NCBI RefSeq assembly: GCF_006539185.1
Contig: NZ_BJMN01000023.1
Coordinates: forward strand, 1 to 64,000
DNA: 64,000 nucleotides
Direction: 5' to 3'
DNA from: Streptomyces gardneri
GTDB taxonomy: Bacteria; Actinomycetota; Actinomycetes; Streptomycetales; Streptomycetaceae
The notes beneath the pieces are model-generated. The model was not told the origin of the DNA. It was given only the letters and a program-made list of their open reading frames with translations, and ran no database searches. Below are positions 33,106 through 42,989 of this stretch, piece after piece; within the stretch, counting starts at the first letter, position 1; every line of letters starts with the position of its first letter. The translations under genes were made by a program, and so were the position numbers.

Positions 33106-34449
33106 GTGCCCGACCCCGCATCCCCGGCCATCAGATCCGACGCACCCGACGTCTCGGCCACGAGCGCCACGACCAAGAGCACCCCCGCCCCGTCCCGGCT
33201 GCGCACCGTCATCGGCACCGGCGTGGGCAACGCCCTGGAGTGGTACGACTGGAACGTCTACGCCATCTTCACCCCGTTCTTCGCCTCGCAGTTCTTCCCC
33301 TCCGCCGATCCGACCTCGGCCCTGCTGAGCACCCTGGCGATCTTCGCCGTGGGCTTCCTCATGCGACCCCTGGGCGGCCTTGTCTTCGGCCGGCTCAGCG
33401 ACCGCAAGGGGCGGCGTGCGGCGATGGTCGGCTCCATCGCGCTGGCCGCCGCCGGAAGCCTGCTGATCGGCCTCGCACCGACCTACGCCACGATCGGCGT
33501 GGGCGCCTCCGCCCTGCTGGTCTTCGCGCGGCTCGTCCAGGGCCTGGCCCACGGCGGGGAGCTTCCCGCGGCCCAGACGTACGTGGCGGAGATGGCCCCC
33601 CGCGAACGGCGAGGGCTCTGGTCGAGCCTGATCTACATCTCCGGCACCTGCGGCATCATGGTCGCCACCGTGCTCGCAGCGGTACTCTCCTCCTTCCTCA
33701 GCGAGGACCAGCTCCACGCGTGGGGCTGGCGCGTGCCCTTCGTCATCGGTGGACTTCTCGGCCTGTACGCGCTGATCATGCGGCTCCGCCTTGAGGAGAC
33801 CGACGCGTTCGAGAAGCAGGCCGACACCCCGGACCGCCACGAGCCGCGCACCTCCGTGTGGCGCGGCTTCTGGGAGAACCGGGCGGCATGCCTGCGCGTG
33901 ATCGGCCTCACCCTGGGCGGCACGGTCGTCTACTACACCTGGGCCGTCTCCGCCCCGGCCCAGGCCATCTCCCTCAAGGGCATCGAGGCCTCCTCCGCGC
34001 TGTGGGCGGGAGTCCTCGCCAACCTGGTCTTCCTCGTGGCGCTGCCGCTGTTCGGTGCCCTGTCCGACCGGGTGGGCCGCAAGCCCGTCCTGTACGGCTC
34101 CTACATCGGCGGAGCCGTCCTGGCCTTCCCCCTGAACTGGTTCATCCAGGACCAGGCCTGGCAGCTGGCCGTGTCGATGACCACGGCCATGCTCTTCATG
34201 TCCGCCGGCGCGGCGATCACCCCCGCGGTGTTCGCGGAGATGTTCCCCACCCGACTGCGCACGACGGGCGTGGGCTTCCCCTACGCGATCGCCGTGGCCG
34301 CCTGCGGCGGCAGCGCCCCGTATCTTCAGACATGGCTGACCAGCAACGGGCAGGGCGACCTCTTCCTCGGCTACACAGTGGTCCTGCTGCTCCTCGCCCT
34401 GGCCGTGGTGCACCGGATGCCGGAGACGAAGAACACCGACCTGACGTGA
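33106..34449 (+). CDS. MHS-family (MFS) metabolite:H+ symporter
   Basis: A 447-residue transporter of the metabolite:H+ symporter branch. VIGTGVGNALEWYDWNVY at the first helix is the branch signature. GRLSDRKGRRAAMVGS is the MFS loop 2-3 motif, followed by RLVQGLAHGGELPAAQTYVAE. A second GALSDRVGRKPVLYGS lies in the C-terminal half. Twelve helices fit the length. It begins with a GTG at 33106 (CAGGAGA upstream), 69 bp after the amidohydrolase, and its stop lies at the head of the hydrolase frame. Members import organic acids such as shikimate, citrate or alpha-ketoglutarate, so an acid substrate is likely. Confidence 0.92.
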   Translation: MPDPASPAIRSDAPDVSATSATTKSTPAPSRLRTVIGTGVGNALEWYDWNVYAIFTPFFASQFFPSADPTSALLSTLAIFAVGFLMRPLGGLVFGRLSDRKGRRAAMVGSIALAAAGSLLIGLAPTYATIGVGASALLVFARLVQGLAHGGELPAAQTYVAEMAPRERRGLWSSLIYISGTCGIMVATVLAAVLSSFLSEDQLHAWGWRVPFVIGGLLGLYALIMRLRLEETDAFEKQADTPDRHEPRTSVWRGFWENRAACLRVIGLTLGGTVVYYTWAVSAPAQAISLKGIEASSALWAGVLANLVFLVALPLFGALSDRVGRKPVLYGSYIGGAVLAFPLNWFIQDQAWQLAVSMTTAMLFMSAGAAITPAVFAEMFPTRLRTTGVGFPYAIAVAACGGSAPYLQTWLTSNGQGDLFLGYTVVLLLLALAVVHRMPETKNTDLT

Positions 34450-34496
34450 CACCGAGGAACGCCGAAGAACACGGACTGTGGGAACGGAGCCGTACT

Positions 34497-35396
34497 GTGC
34501 CGAGCCTGATCAGCAGAGCGATGCCGACCGTGGTGCGGCTCCGTGGGGCCAAGAAGGTGTTCAGCTCGGCGGAGGCCGTCCGGGACCAGGTCCTCGCCCG
34601 TTCCCTGCGGCCGACCGGATACGCCCCACCGGCCGGACTGGAGCGCTCGGTCGACCTCTCCGTACGCCGGGTGGCCGGATGGCCCGTCTACGAGGTCACC
34701 CCTCGCGGCGCTCTCAGCCCCGGACGGCGGGCGATCTATCTGCACGGCGGCGCATACATCAACGAGATAGCCCCCCAGCACTGGAAGCTGATCGCCCACG
34801 TGGCCACCGAGACCGCCACCCGGATCACGGTGCCGATCTACCCCCTCGCTCCCCTGGCGACCGCGGCCGAAGTGGTACCGGCCGTCACCGACCTGGCCGC
34901 CCAACTCCTCGACGACGCGGGCACCACGGCCGTCACTCTCATCGGAGACTCCGCCGGCGGCGGGATGGCCCTCGCCGTCGCCGTCCACCTGCGGGACCGA
35001 GGACTGCCCTCACCCGCCCGCACCGTCCTCATCTCCCCGTGGCTGGACATCAGCCTGACCGACCCGCGCATCGCCCTGCTCGAAGACCGCGACCCCTGGC
35101 TCGCCGTCCCCGGCGCACGCTACGCCGGCGACCTCTACCGCGGCGCACTCCCCGCCGACCACCCTCATGTCAGCCCTCTCCTCGCCGACCTCACCGGGTT
35201 GAACCCGATCACGCTGTTCAGCGGAACCCGCGACATCGTCAACGCCGACGCCCGGCGACTGGCCGTCCGCGCCACGGCCGCGGGCGTCGAGCTGGACTTC
35301 CACGAGGCGCCGGAGATGCTGCACGTCTACCCCCTCCTGCCGATCCCCGAAGGCAGAGCCGCCCGCGCCGCCCTCTGCACCGCCCTGCGGAGCTGA
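34497..35396 (+). CDS. Alpha/beta hydrolase of the hormone-sensitive-lipase family
   Basis: A 299-residue esterase. Family marks are the HGG oxyanion motif (YLHGGAYINE), the nucleophile elbow GDSAGGG, the acid in SGTRDIVNADARR and the histidine in EMLHVYPLLP. No signal peptide. I placed the start at the GTG at 34497, which has GGAACGGAG upstream. A GTG at 34446 overlapping the transporter stop would add 17 residues. It is the third gene of the amidohydrolase-MHS operon, so it may cleave an ester bond in the same imported compound. Confidence 0.88.
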   Translation: MPSLISRAMPTVVRLRGAKKVFSSAEAVRDQVLARSLRPTGYAPPAGLERSVDLSVRRVAGWPVYEVTPRGALSPGRRAIYLHGGAYINEIAPQHWKLIAHVATETATRITVPIYPLAPLATAAEVVPAVTDLAAQLLDDAGTTAVTLIGDSAGGGMALAVAVHLRDRGLPSPARTVLISPWLDISLTDPRIALLEDRDPWLAVPGARYAGDLYRGALPADHPHVSPLLADLTGLNPITLFSGTRDIVNADARRLAVRATAAGVELDFHEAPEMLHVYPLLPIPEGRAARAALCTALRS

Positions 35397-35568
35397 CACG
35401 GCCCTCAGCGGCTGTCCGGTCGCAGTGCGATGGGTTGACGCCACCATTGGTCTATGCCAACTTCTCCTCGGCGCATGATCAGCCTTTCCCCACACGGGTG
35501 TTGAAGCATCGGACTTCGCCCGCGGCACCGTGCTGCCCTCCCCCATCACCTCCCCCGAGAGGAACCCC

Positions 35569-37017
35569 ATGCGCAACGGAACGCACCGCCGGAAGCCCGG
35601 CATGCGCACCGCGCTCGCCGCCGCCACCGTGATCGGTCTCGGCGCCACCGCGCTGACCGCCCTCCCGGCCGCCGCCGCGGACGAGAGCATCGCCGTCCGG
35701 TACCGGCACGGCGGCACGGGCAGCGACCAGGCGGCGCCCTGGTTCACCGTGGTCAACACCGGGACGACAAGCGTCCCGTTGAGCCAGGTCAAGCTGCGCT
35801 ACTACTTCAAGGCCGACCCCGGCGCCTCGTACAGCTACGCCTGCGACTGGGCCGTCAAGGGCTGCACACACCTGAACGGCACGTTCGGCACGCCGGCCAA
35901 CCCCACCGCCACGGCGGACCGGTACCTGGAGGTCGGGTTCACCGCAGGAGCCGGCTCCCTGGCACCGGGCGCCGACACCGGAGACGTACAGCTGCGCTTC
36001 CACCGATCCGACTGGCAGCCGCTCGACCAGTCCGACGACTACTCGTTCGGACCCGCGCAGACCACGTACGGGAACTGGACCAAGGTCACCGCCACCATCG
36101 GCGGAGTCCAGGTCTGGGGCACCACCCCGGGCGGCAACGAGTCGACCCCGACGCCGACCCCGACACCCACTGATCCCTCCCCCACGGCCCCGACCACTCC
36201 CCCGGTCGAACAGAGGGTCCTCTTCGACGACTTCGACTACACCGGCCACACCGACCCTGCGATCACCGCACACGGCTGGACCATCCGCTCCGGCGGAGGC
36301 GGCCCCGGCGTCGGCGACGCGACCTGGGCGCCCGAGAACGTGACCTTCGCCAAAGAAGGCGCGAACTCCTTCATGACGCTGCGCACGTCGACCGCCGGCG
36401 CCGGCGCATCGACCCGGCAGACCGAAGTGCACACCGCCGCAAGGAAGTTCAAGAACGGGACCTACGCCGCCCGGGTGCGCTTCGCGGACACCCCGACCAG
36501 CGGCCCGGACGGCGACCACCTGGTCCAGAGCTTCTTCACCATCAACGACCTCACCGCACCGATGGCGGACGACTACGCCGAGTACGACTTCGAGTACCTC
36601 CCCAACGGCGGCTGGGGCGAGACGGCGAACGTCCTCTACACCACCTCCTGGGAGACCTTCCGCCCCGCCCCCTGGGAGGCGGTCAACCAGCACACCGAGG
36701 CCCGCACGAGCCAGGCCGGCTGGCACGACCTCGTCCTGACCATCGACGACACGGCACTCGTCTACTACATCGACGGCAAGGCGTTCGCCCGGCACGACGC
36801 GCGCTATCTGCCCGAGCGACCCATGTCGATCCACTTCAACCAGTGGCTGATCGACCTCGCCGGACAGACCTCCACGACCACCCGCGCCTACGAGGAGAGG
36901 GTCGACTACATGCTCCACGTGAAGGACGAGGTCCTCACCCCGGCCCAAGTGGCGGCGAAGGTCGCCGACTTCCGCACGTCCGGGACCGCCTTCAAGGACT
37001 CCGTACCCAGCTCCTGA
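35569..37017 (+). CDS. Secreted CBM3 protein with a GH16-like domain
   Basis: A 482-residue exported protein. A Sec signal peptide (basic start, then TALAAATVIGLGATALTALP, cleavage near AAAADE) is followed by a CBM3 cellulose-binding module (residues about 37-190; PWFTVVNTGTTSVPLSQVKL, CDWAVKGC), a Thr/Pro linker (PTPTPTPTDP) and a C-terminal jelly-roll. The jelly-roll contains AEYDFEYLPNGGWGE, whose E-x-D-x-E matches the GH16 catalytic signature. Substrate is probably a beta-glucan or related polysaccharide in cellulosic material. The ATG at 35569 has GAGAGGAA in front. It stands alone, between the hydrolase operon and a two-component system. Confidence 0.82.
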   Translation: MRNGTHRRKPGMRTALAAATVIGLGATALTALPAAAADESIAVRYRHGGTGSDQAAPWFTVVNTGTTSVPLSQVKLRYYFKADPGASYSYACDWAVKGCTHLNGTFGTPANPTATADRYLEVGFTAGAGSLAPGADTGDVQLRFHRSDWQPLDQSDDYSFGPAQTTYGNWTKVTATIGGVQVWGTTPGGNESTPTPTPTPTDPSPTAPTTPPVEQRVLFDDFDYTGHTDPAITAHGWTIRSGGGGPGVGDATWAPENVTFAKEGANSFMTLRTSTAGAGASTRQTEVHTAARKFKNGTYAARVRFADTPTSGPDGDHLVQSFFTINDLTAPMADDYAEYDFEYLPNGGWGETANVLYTTSWETFRPAPWEAVNQHTEARTSQAGWHDLVLTIDDTALVYYIDGKAFARHDARYLPERPMSIHFNQWLIDLAGQTSTTTRAYEERVDYMLHVKDEVLTPAQVAAKVADFRTSGTAFKDSVPSS

Positions 37018-37026
37018 ACGAACCGG

Positions 37027-37067
37027 CCGGCGCCGGGTGGTGGCGGTGCGACCACCCGCGGCGCCGG
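37027..37067 (+). terminator. Stem-loop after the CBM3-GH16 gene
   Basis: Arm 37027-37041 pairs with 37051-37067 with one 2-nt bulge, starting 10 bp after the stop codon. The remaining 309 bp to the kinase stop at 37377 shows no convincing gene on either strand. Confidence 0.7.
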
Positions 37068-37376
37068 CACCGACGTCGTCGTCGGCCCCCGCCGTGGGCA
37101 GCGAGGACGTCTCCCTCCGCGACTTCGACCCCGGACGGCACATGGGCGCGGCACCGGGCGAGGACCAGGTTCCGGCCCTCCGGCGGCCACTCCGTGCCTC
37201 ACCACGGGTAGCGGCCGCCGAACGGCCGATCCACCGGGCCGAGGCAACGGAATGCCGACCGGGAAGGGGGCCTTCGCGATGGGCTCGCCGTTCACGGCCA
37301 AGCGCAGGTGGAGCATGGCGACCGGGCTTGAGGCGCGTGGCGAGAACTAACACCGGCTGCGTCGGACGAATTGTCT

Positions 37377-38498
37377 TCAATCGGACAGGGCGGGGGCTCG
37401 TAGTTCGATCTCGTATCCGCCTTCTGGGGTGGGCTCGGCGGTGAGGGTGCCGTCGAGCAGTTCGGCGCGTTCCTTCAGACCGATGAGGCCGTGGCGGGCG
37501 CTGGGCAGGGCGACGGTCGGGCGGGTGGGGGCGGTGTTGGTGACGGTGACGCCGAAGTGGTGCACGTCGTGCCAGAGGCGTACCTCGGCGCGGGCTCCGA
37601 GGGCGTGCTTGCGCACGTTGGTGAGGGCTTCCTGGACCGTGCGGTAGACGGTGCGCTGGGCGGTGGTGCTGATGCCGGGAGGAAGCTCTCCGGTCAGGGT
37701 GGTCTCGATGCCGCTGTTGGCGATGAGCTGCTGGAGGTCGGCGAGGGTGGGCTGGGGGGCGAGTTCGGTCGCCTTGCCGCCGGAGGCGCGGAGCAGGGTG
37801 ACCATGTGGCGGAGTTCGTCGAGGGTGTTCGAGCTCAGGGTGCGGATGGTGCGCGCGGCCTCGCGGGCGTCGGGGTCCTTGGCGGCCATCTGCAGGGCTC
37901 CGGCCTGGACGGCGATGAGGCTGACCTGGTGGGAGACGACGTCGTGCATCTCGCGGGCCAGCTGGGCCCGTTCACGGGCGAGGACGGTCTGGGCGTAGAG
38001 GGCGCGTTCGTGTTCCCGGGCCTCCTTGACCTCGACGAGCCGGCGGGCCACGTCGTGCCTGGCCTGCACGAGTTGGCCGAACAGGACGGGGGCGAAGGCC
38101 GTGGCCAGGGCGTAGACGAACTGGACGAGTGTCCAGGTCCGGTCCCCGTCGAATTCGTCGGACAGCGGCCAGGCGAGCGTGCCCGCAACGGCGTTCAGCA
38201 GCGCGCAGCCGGCGAGCAGCGGGCGGTTGCGGGTGGACGCGGCCAGTGTGTACAGGGCGGCTATCGGGGCGACCGCGACGTCCATGAACAGGGTCATGGG
38301 CAGGGTCAGCAGGAAGACGGTCAGCGGGAAGCGCCTGCGGAGGAACAGGCCGGCGGAGCCCACGGCGGCGCAGGCCCACATCACAGGGGTGCCCTCGCCC
38401 AGGAGGTTGATCCAGGCGTCGAGCGCGGCCAGCATCACGAGCCCCGTGTCGACGGCCCAGGGCGGTACACGCCGCCACCATGCCCGGCCCGTGTTCAT
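37377..38498 (-). CDS. Sensor histidine kinase (NarL-type partner, HisKA_3)
   Basis: A 373-residue membrane kinase. Four to five helices in the first 150 residues form the sensor. The dimerisation/phosphoacceptor box is LAREMHDVVSHQVSLIAVQA with His as phosphorylation site, the HisKA_3 type. The ATPase domain includes VYRTVQEALTNVRKHA (N box) and a degenerate G region (ARHGLIGLKERAELLDGTL). It starts with the ATG at 38498 overlapping the response-regulator stop (ATGA). There is no extracellular domain, so the signal is probably sensed in or near the membrane. Target genes are not obvious. Confidence 0.92.
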   Translation of the reverse strand: MNTGRAWWRRVPPWAVDTGLVMLAALDAWINLLGEGTPVMWACAAVGSAGLFLRRRFPLTVFLLTLPMTLFMDVAVAPIAALYTLAASTRNRPLLAGCALLNAVAGTLAWPLSDEFDGDRTWTLVQFVYALATAFAPVLFGQLVQARHDVARRLVEVKEAREHERALYAQTVLARERAQLAREMHDVVSHQVSLIAVQAGALQMAAKDPDAREAARTIRTLSSNTLDELRHMVTLLRASGGKATELAPQPTLADLQQLIANSGIETTLTGELPPGISTTAQRTVYRTVQEALTNVRKHALGARAEVRLWHDVHHFGVTVTNTAPTRPTVALPSARHGLIGLKERAELLDGTLTAEPTPEGGYEIELRAPALSD

Positions 38499-39175
38499 CG
38501 TCCGTTGTCCCGCGCCGTGTTGTCGTCGTTGTGGGTGAGCAGTCCCGCGCGCTCGGCGAGCAGTGCCGCCTGGACGCGGCTGGTGACCCGCAGCTTGGTC
38601 AGGATCGAGCTGACGTGGTCCTTGACGGTGCCCGCGCTCAGGTGGATGCGGGTGCCGATGTCGGCGTTGGAGAGTCCTTCGGCGACCAGGACGAGGACGT
38701 CGCGTTCCCGGTCGCTGAGGAGGCCGACGCGTGCGACGTCCGCGTCCTGGGGTGCTCCGGCCCCCGGGTGGCTGCGGAGCAGCGCGCGTGATGCCTTCGG
38801 CGACATGACGACGCCGCCCGCGGCCAGGGTGCGGACCAGCTGGGCGAGCTGTTCGGGCTCGGTGTCCTTGAGGAGGAAGCCGGAGGCTCCCGAGCGCAGT
38901 GCGGTGAGGATGTACTCGTCGGTGTCGAAGGTGGTCAGCATGGCCACGTGCGGCGGTCCGGGCAGCGTCTGGATCTGCCGCAGCACGGTCAGACCGTCCA
39001 CGTCCGGCATCCGGATGTCGAGGAGCACGACGTCCGGCAACTCGCGCCGGACCACGTCGGCCGCCTGCGCCCCTTCCGCTGTCGCCACGACCTCGATGCC
39101 GTCGGACGCGTTCAGAATCATCTGGAAACCGGACCGCACCAGGGCCTCGTCGTCCACCACCACTACCCGGATCAC
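38495..39175 (-). CDS. NarL/LuxR-type response regulator
   Basis: A 226-residue response regulator. The receiver domain starts MIRVVVVDDEALVRSGF, with the phosphoacceptor Asp in LLDIRMPDVDG and the conserved Lys in FLLKDTEP. The LuxR helix-turn-helix is LSDRERDVLVLVAEGLSNAD, then IGTRIHLSAGTVKDHVSSIL. It starts from a GTG at 39175 and overlaps the downstream kinase gene by 4 bp. Both domains are complete. Confidence 0.94.
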   Translation of the reverse strand: MIRVVVVDDEALVRSGFQMILNASDGIEVVATAEGAQAADVVRRELPDVVLLDIRMPDVDGLTVLRQIQTLPGPPHVAMLTTFDTDEYILTALRSGASGFLLKDTEPEQLAQLVRTLAAGGVVMSPKASRALLRSHPGAGAPQDADVARVGLLSDRERDVLVLVAEGLSNADIGTRIHLSAGTVKDHVSSILTKLRVTSRVQAALLAERAGLLTHNDDNTARDNGR

Positions 39176-39936
39176 CGGCGTCCCGCCTCACACTCTCGTC
39201 TGCGCTGTTGCTGTCCCGCTGCTCGGCGACCCATCCACCCCGGTGCTCCGCGCGCTCGTACGGTGTTCGCCTGACGTCGACCGTACGCCGGGCAGGGTAC
39301 GCGGAGACGTGATCACCCACGGACTGTGGACGCCCGGCGGGTCGGCTCCAGCCGTTCGGGGGTGCGCTCCGGCCGGTCGGCAGGCCGGCGGTCGAGGCTC
39401 GACGGATGGCGCCCGTCGTGCTCGTACCCTGGGATCGGTGCGTGGCCCCGTGCCGAGTCCGAGGGCCGCAGCCGATGTCCGTATCGTTCGAGGACCGTCC
39501 CGCCCTGCCCGGCTCATGCCTGCGTCACGCTGGTGAACCGGTCGGCCGCCGCCGTCTCCCCCTGCTCCGACAGGGCGGCCACCATGGAGCTCGCCAGCAC
39601 CGGCCCCGTACACCCCCCGAACAGCACATGGGGCCGCGCGGCAAGGCGGCGCAGGGCACGGACGGACTCCGAGGGGCCGCTGGTGACGGCGACGGTACCG
39701 ACGCTGCTCCTGCTGCTCGGCGCGGCGTGGGGATGGTGGCCCTCGGCGGGCATCGAATACGTGTGTCTTCGCCGTGAACGTGGTCCTGCTGTTCGCCTGG
39801 GGCCTGCTCGCGGCCCGCGCCGCCGGCCGCACCTGGGCTTCCACCCTGCGGATCGGCATGGTGGACGCGCTGCTCGGACTCGTGGTCGTCGTGGCCAACG
39901 CCCTCATCAAGTAGAACCGGTCGGTCCCGCGCGGTC
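39176..39936. other. 760-bp decayed region with a membrane-protein remnant
   Basis: No intact gene. On the plus strand a frame reading VTATVPTLLLLLGAAWGWW (about 39685-39740) is followed, one base out of frame, by FAVNVVLLFAWGLLAARAAG and GLVVVVANALIK, ending at a TAG at 39912-39914. Together they resemble the last three helices of a small membrane protein broken by a frameshift near 39755. The family is uncertain (VIT-like C-termini look similar). The remainder should hold the promoter of the response-regulator operon. Confidence 0.45.
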
Positions 39937-40893
39937 TCACCTCGCGTCGAGCCCGCCGCTGATCCACTCCAGTGTGGGTGCGACCTCCCGTTGCCAGGTG
40001 GTGAAGTTGTGGCCGCCGCTGTCGAGGATGACGGACGAGACGCGGGCGGGGATGTGGTCCAAAGTCGAGAACACATCGGCGCGGTTCCTCAGGTTCTGGT
40101 CGCCGTGGAAGAGGTCACCCGGGTGGTCACGTCTTCGGCGGCCTTGTAGTACGGGGACAGTCCCGCACTCGCCGCGAACCGGTCCGGGTGGTGGGGGCCC
40201 AGTTTCAGCGCGCAGTAGCCGCCGGTCGAGTTTCCGATCACGCCCCAGTCGCGAGCGTGTTCACCGACCCGATAGGCGCCTGAGACCGCCTCCGGCCGGT
40301 CGCGGGCGAGGAACGTCTCGGCCTGCGGACTCCGGGTACGTCCACGCACTCGGTGTCGCGAGGGGGTGCGACGGTCGGGCACGCATCAGGACCATCGGCT
40401 GCGTCTTTCCCTGTGCCGCCGGGCGGTGGGCCGTCGTCGGATACTTCAGGACCTTGATGAGGGACTTGGCGTTGCCGGGGTAGCCGGTGAGCACGACCGA
40501 CGCGGGAAACGACTTCTTCGCGTGGCCCGGCCGGAAGTACTCCGGCGGGAGGTAGACGTACGCGGGGCCGCTGATGCCGGGAGCGCCGCCTCGTACGACG
40601 ATCTTCTGTATCTGGCCGCCGGCCGAAGGCCGTCTGCTGCCGGGGACCGGCACCGTCTGCTTCTCCACCACGGTGAGCCGTGAGGTGCCGGCAGGGCCGG
40701 CGGAGTGGTCCACGACGACGCCCTGCGTCTGCTCCTGGCCGACGAGGTCGGCCCAGGACGCGTAGAGCAGAAAGGACTTGTTCGCTGTGAGGCCGACCAA
40801 GGCGAAGATCATGACCTGTGTCATGAGCAGCAGCCAGGTGCGGGCGAGGGCGGTACGCCATCCGCGCCGGGCCCTTCGGACGCGAGGGAACAC
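39937..40893 (-). pseudogene. Membrane-anchored esterase (alpha/beta hydrolase fold), multiply frameshifted
   Basis: Pieces of one protein are spread over three frames. From 40893: a TM-containing N-terminus (LLLMTQVMIFALVGLTANKS), then VYLPPEYFRPGHAKKSFPAS and KSLIKVLKYPTT. A frameshift near 40380 leads to PTVAPPRDTECVDVPG, and another near 40333 to QAETFLARDRPEAVSGAYR and DWGVIGNSTGGYCALKLGPH, with the GNSTGG nucleophile elbow. A third shift plus an internal deletion leads to ILDSGGHNFTTWQREVAPTL with the histidine loop and a stop at 39937. Intact relatives are actinobacterial secreted or anchored esterases, often next to phosphatidylglycerol lysyltransferase genes, as here. It cannot make a functional product. 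Confidence 0.85.
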
Positions 40894-40935
40894 GGCTGTG
40901 TGGGGAAGAGGTCGGGCGGGCTGCTGTGTGGCGGG

Positions 40936-41553
40936 TCAGGCGGCGCGCGATCGCCGTCGGAAGAGGGTGGGCAGGCCCGGCGTCGTGACGGAGCCCTCCG
41001 CCCGGCCGGCGGCCAGCGCGATCCGCGGCAGTTCGCTGCTCTTCTGGAAGAGGACGAAACGGGGTTCCCGGACCGGTCGGTACTTGGCGTTCGCCCGGTA
41101 CAGCGATTCGATCTGCCACCAGCGGGAGAAGAGCCCCAGGGTCGTGCGCCACAGCCGCAGGACGGGTCCGGCGCCCAGGCGGTCTCGGCGCTCGAAGACC
41201 GACCGGAACATCGCGAAGTTCATCGAGACCCGGGCCAGTCCACACGCTGTAGCCGGCGCGCAGGACCCGGTTGTGCGCCTGCCGGACCCCGCGCATCGCG
41301 CGTCCCCCCAAGGTGAAGTCCGCGACCTCCACGACGGCTTCGTCGCCCCGTTCGAGGGCGTTCAGACCGTGTCGTCCGTAGATCACTCCCGCTTCCTCGG
41401 ACGCCCCCATCACGGCCGGGACCCAGGCGTGCGCCCGTGCTTCGGCGAGCCAGGTGTCGATGGCGCCCGGTCATGCCTCGGGGTCTCCGACGGGGTCGCC
41501 GGAGGCCAGGGAGACGCCGTTGACCACGCGGTAGGTCACGGCCGCCTTGCCGC
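40936..41553 (-). pseudogene. Phosphatidylglycerol lysyltransferase (DUF2156), fragments only
   Basis: Fragments in three frames, in the right order for the DUF2156 catalytic domain of an MprF-like lysyltransferase: VTYRVVNGVSLASGDPVGDP (up to about 41553), then VMGASEEAGVIYGRHGLNAL and GGRAMRGVRQAHNRVLRAGY. These run straight into MNFAMFRSVFERRDRLGAGP and SRWWQIESLYRANAKYRPV, ending at 40936. Roughly 85 residues that normally separate RAGYSV from LNFAMF are missing, and the whole N-terminal membrane half is gone. Intact enzymes attach lysine to phosphatidylglycerol and lower membrane charge. Confidence 0.85.
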
Positions 41554-41732
41554 GCCAACGTCGAGCCGGCCTCCGGGGCCACCTTCCAAGACCTCCTGCC
41601 CTCCATCGACCGCACCTCTGATCCGTCCGCCCTGGCCCGCCGGTCGGCGGGGGTGGTCCCGGCCGGTCGGCGGGGGCGCCACCGAAGCCTGCCGGATGGT
41701 CCGCTCCCCTGTAGCACCGGGAGATTCCTCGT

Positions 41733-42989
41733 ATGACACAGATACAGCCGCCGCAGGCGACGTCAGCTCCGCGGGAGAACCCGTCTCCCGCGCCCGCAGC
41801 TTCGCCCGACTCCGCCGGGAAACCCTCGGGCGGCCCCTCGATGGGACGCCTGGTCGGCGTGGACCTGGCCCGCGCGCTGGCGGTGTTCGGCATGTACATC
41901 GTCCACATCGGCCCGGTCCTGTCGTCCACGCACGGCGTCGGCACCTGGGTCCGGTATCTGGCCGACGGCCACTCGTCGGTCCTGTTCGCCACCCTCGCCG
42001 GGTACTCGCTGATGCTGATCGCCGGCCGCCGTGAGCCGAAGACCGGCCTGGCGGGCCGGCAGGCGAAGGTCCGGATCGCGATCCGCGCCGTGGTCCTGCT
42101 GGCCCTGGGCAGCGTGCTGGCGATGGAGTACGGGGGAGTGATCATCCTCGGCTTCTACGGTGTCTACTTCCTCCTCGCCCTGCCCTTGCTGCGGCTGTCC
42201 GCCAAGGCACTGGCGATCACCGCGGCCGGGCTCGCGCTCGTCACACCCCAGCTGGCGTTCGTCCTGAACTCGCGGCTCAGCGAGTCCGTCCAGCAGACCA
42301 TCGACGCCCACGACCCGCTCAAGAAGATCAGCGAGGTCGGCGTCCTCGACCTGCTGCTCACCGGCTTCTACCCGACGATCACCTGGATGTCGTTCGTGGT
42401 CGCCGGCATGGCGCTGGCCCGCCTCGACCTGTCGGCTGTCTCCTTCCAGCGTCGCCTGGCCGCGCTCGGCGCCGCCCTGACCGTCGGCGCGTACGGCCTG
42501 TCCCTGCTCCTGGCGGGCAAGGACGCTCTGCGCAGCATGGCGGAGGACGGGAAGTCGTCCGCCGGGTTCGAGAAGGCGTCGTCCTTCGGCAGCGGATCCT
42601 TCGAGGCCCCCCGGCGGGCGGCCTCGGAACTGCTGTCCGCCGGGCCGCACAGCGGCACCACCTTCGACATCATCGGCAGCGTCGGCGTCGCCATCCTCGT
42701 GATCGTCGGTGCGACGGTGCTCATGGACCGCCTGCCGCGACTGCGCAGCCTGGCGAAGCCGGTCATCGCCGTGGGCACCATGTCCCTGACAGCGTACGTC
42801 GGCCACTTCCTCGCCCAGTCCATGCTCGGCGTATCGGCCGGCGAAAGTACCCAGACGTCCTGGATCCCCGTGCTCACGTTCATCCTCGGGGCGATCGTGT
42901 TCGCCGCGGTCTGGTCCCGCTTCTTCCGCCGCGGACCGCTGGAGACGCTGCTCAACACCTCCACGAAGCCTGCGAAGTACGTGCGATGA
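41733..42989 (+). CDS. DUF418/YeiB-family membrane protein
   Basis: A 418-residue membrane protein with ten or so helices after a Pro/Ser-rich N-terminus of 35 residues. The first helix region MGRLVGVDLARALAVFGMYI and the C-terminal LTAYVGHFLAQSM match the DUF418/DUF1624 acyltransferase-like group (YeiB, heparan-acetyltransferase-like), which may acetylate or transport cell-envelope molecules. ATG at 41733 with GGGAG upstream. It begins right after the lysyltransferase remnants and appears intact. Confidence 0.8.
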   Translation: MTQIQPPQATSAPRENPSPAPAASPDSAGKPSGGPSMGRLVGVDLARALAVFGMYIVHIGPVLSSTHGVGTWVRYLADGHSSVLFATLAGYSLMLIAGRREPKTGLAGRQAKVRIAIRAVVLLALGSVLAMEYGGVIILGFYGVYFLLALPLLRLSAKALAITAAGLALVTPQLAFVLNSRLSESVQQTIDAHDPLKKISEVGVLDLLLTGFYPTITWMSFVVAGMALARLDLSAVSFQRRLAALGAALTVGAYGLSLLLAGKDALRSMAEDGKSSAGFEKASSFGSGSFEAPRRAASELLSAGPHSGTTFDIIGSVGVAILVIVGATVLMDRLPRLRSLAKPVIAVGTMSLTAYVGHFLAQSMLGVSAGESTQTSWIPVLTFILGAIVFAAVWSRFFRRGPLETLLNTSTKPAKYVR

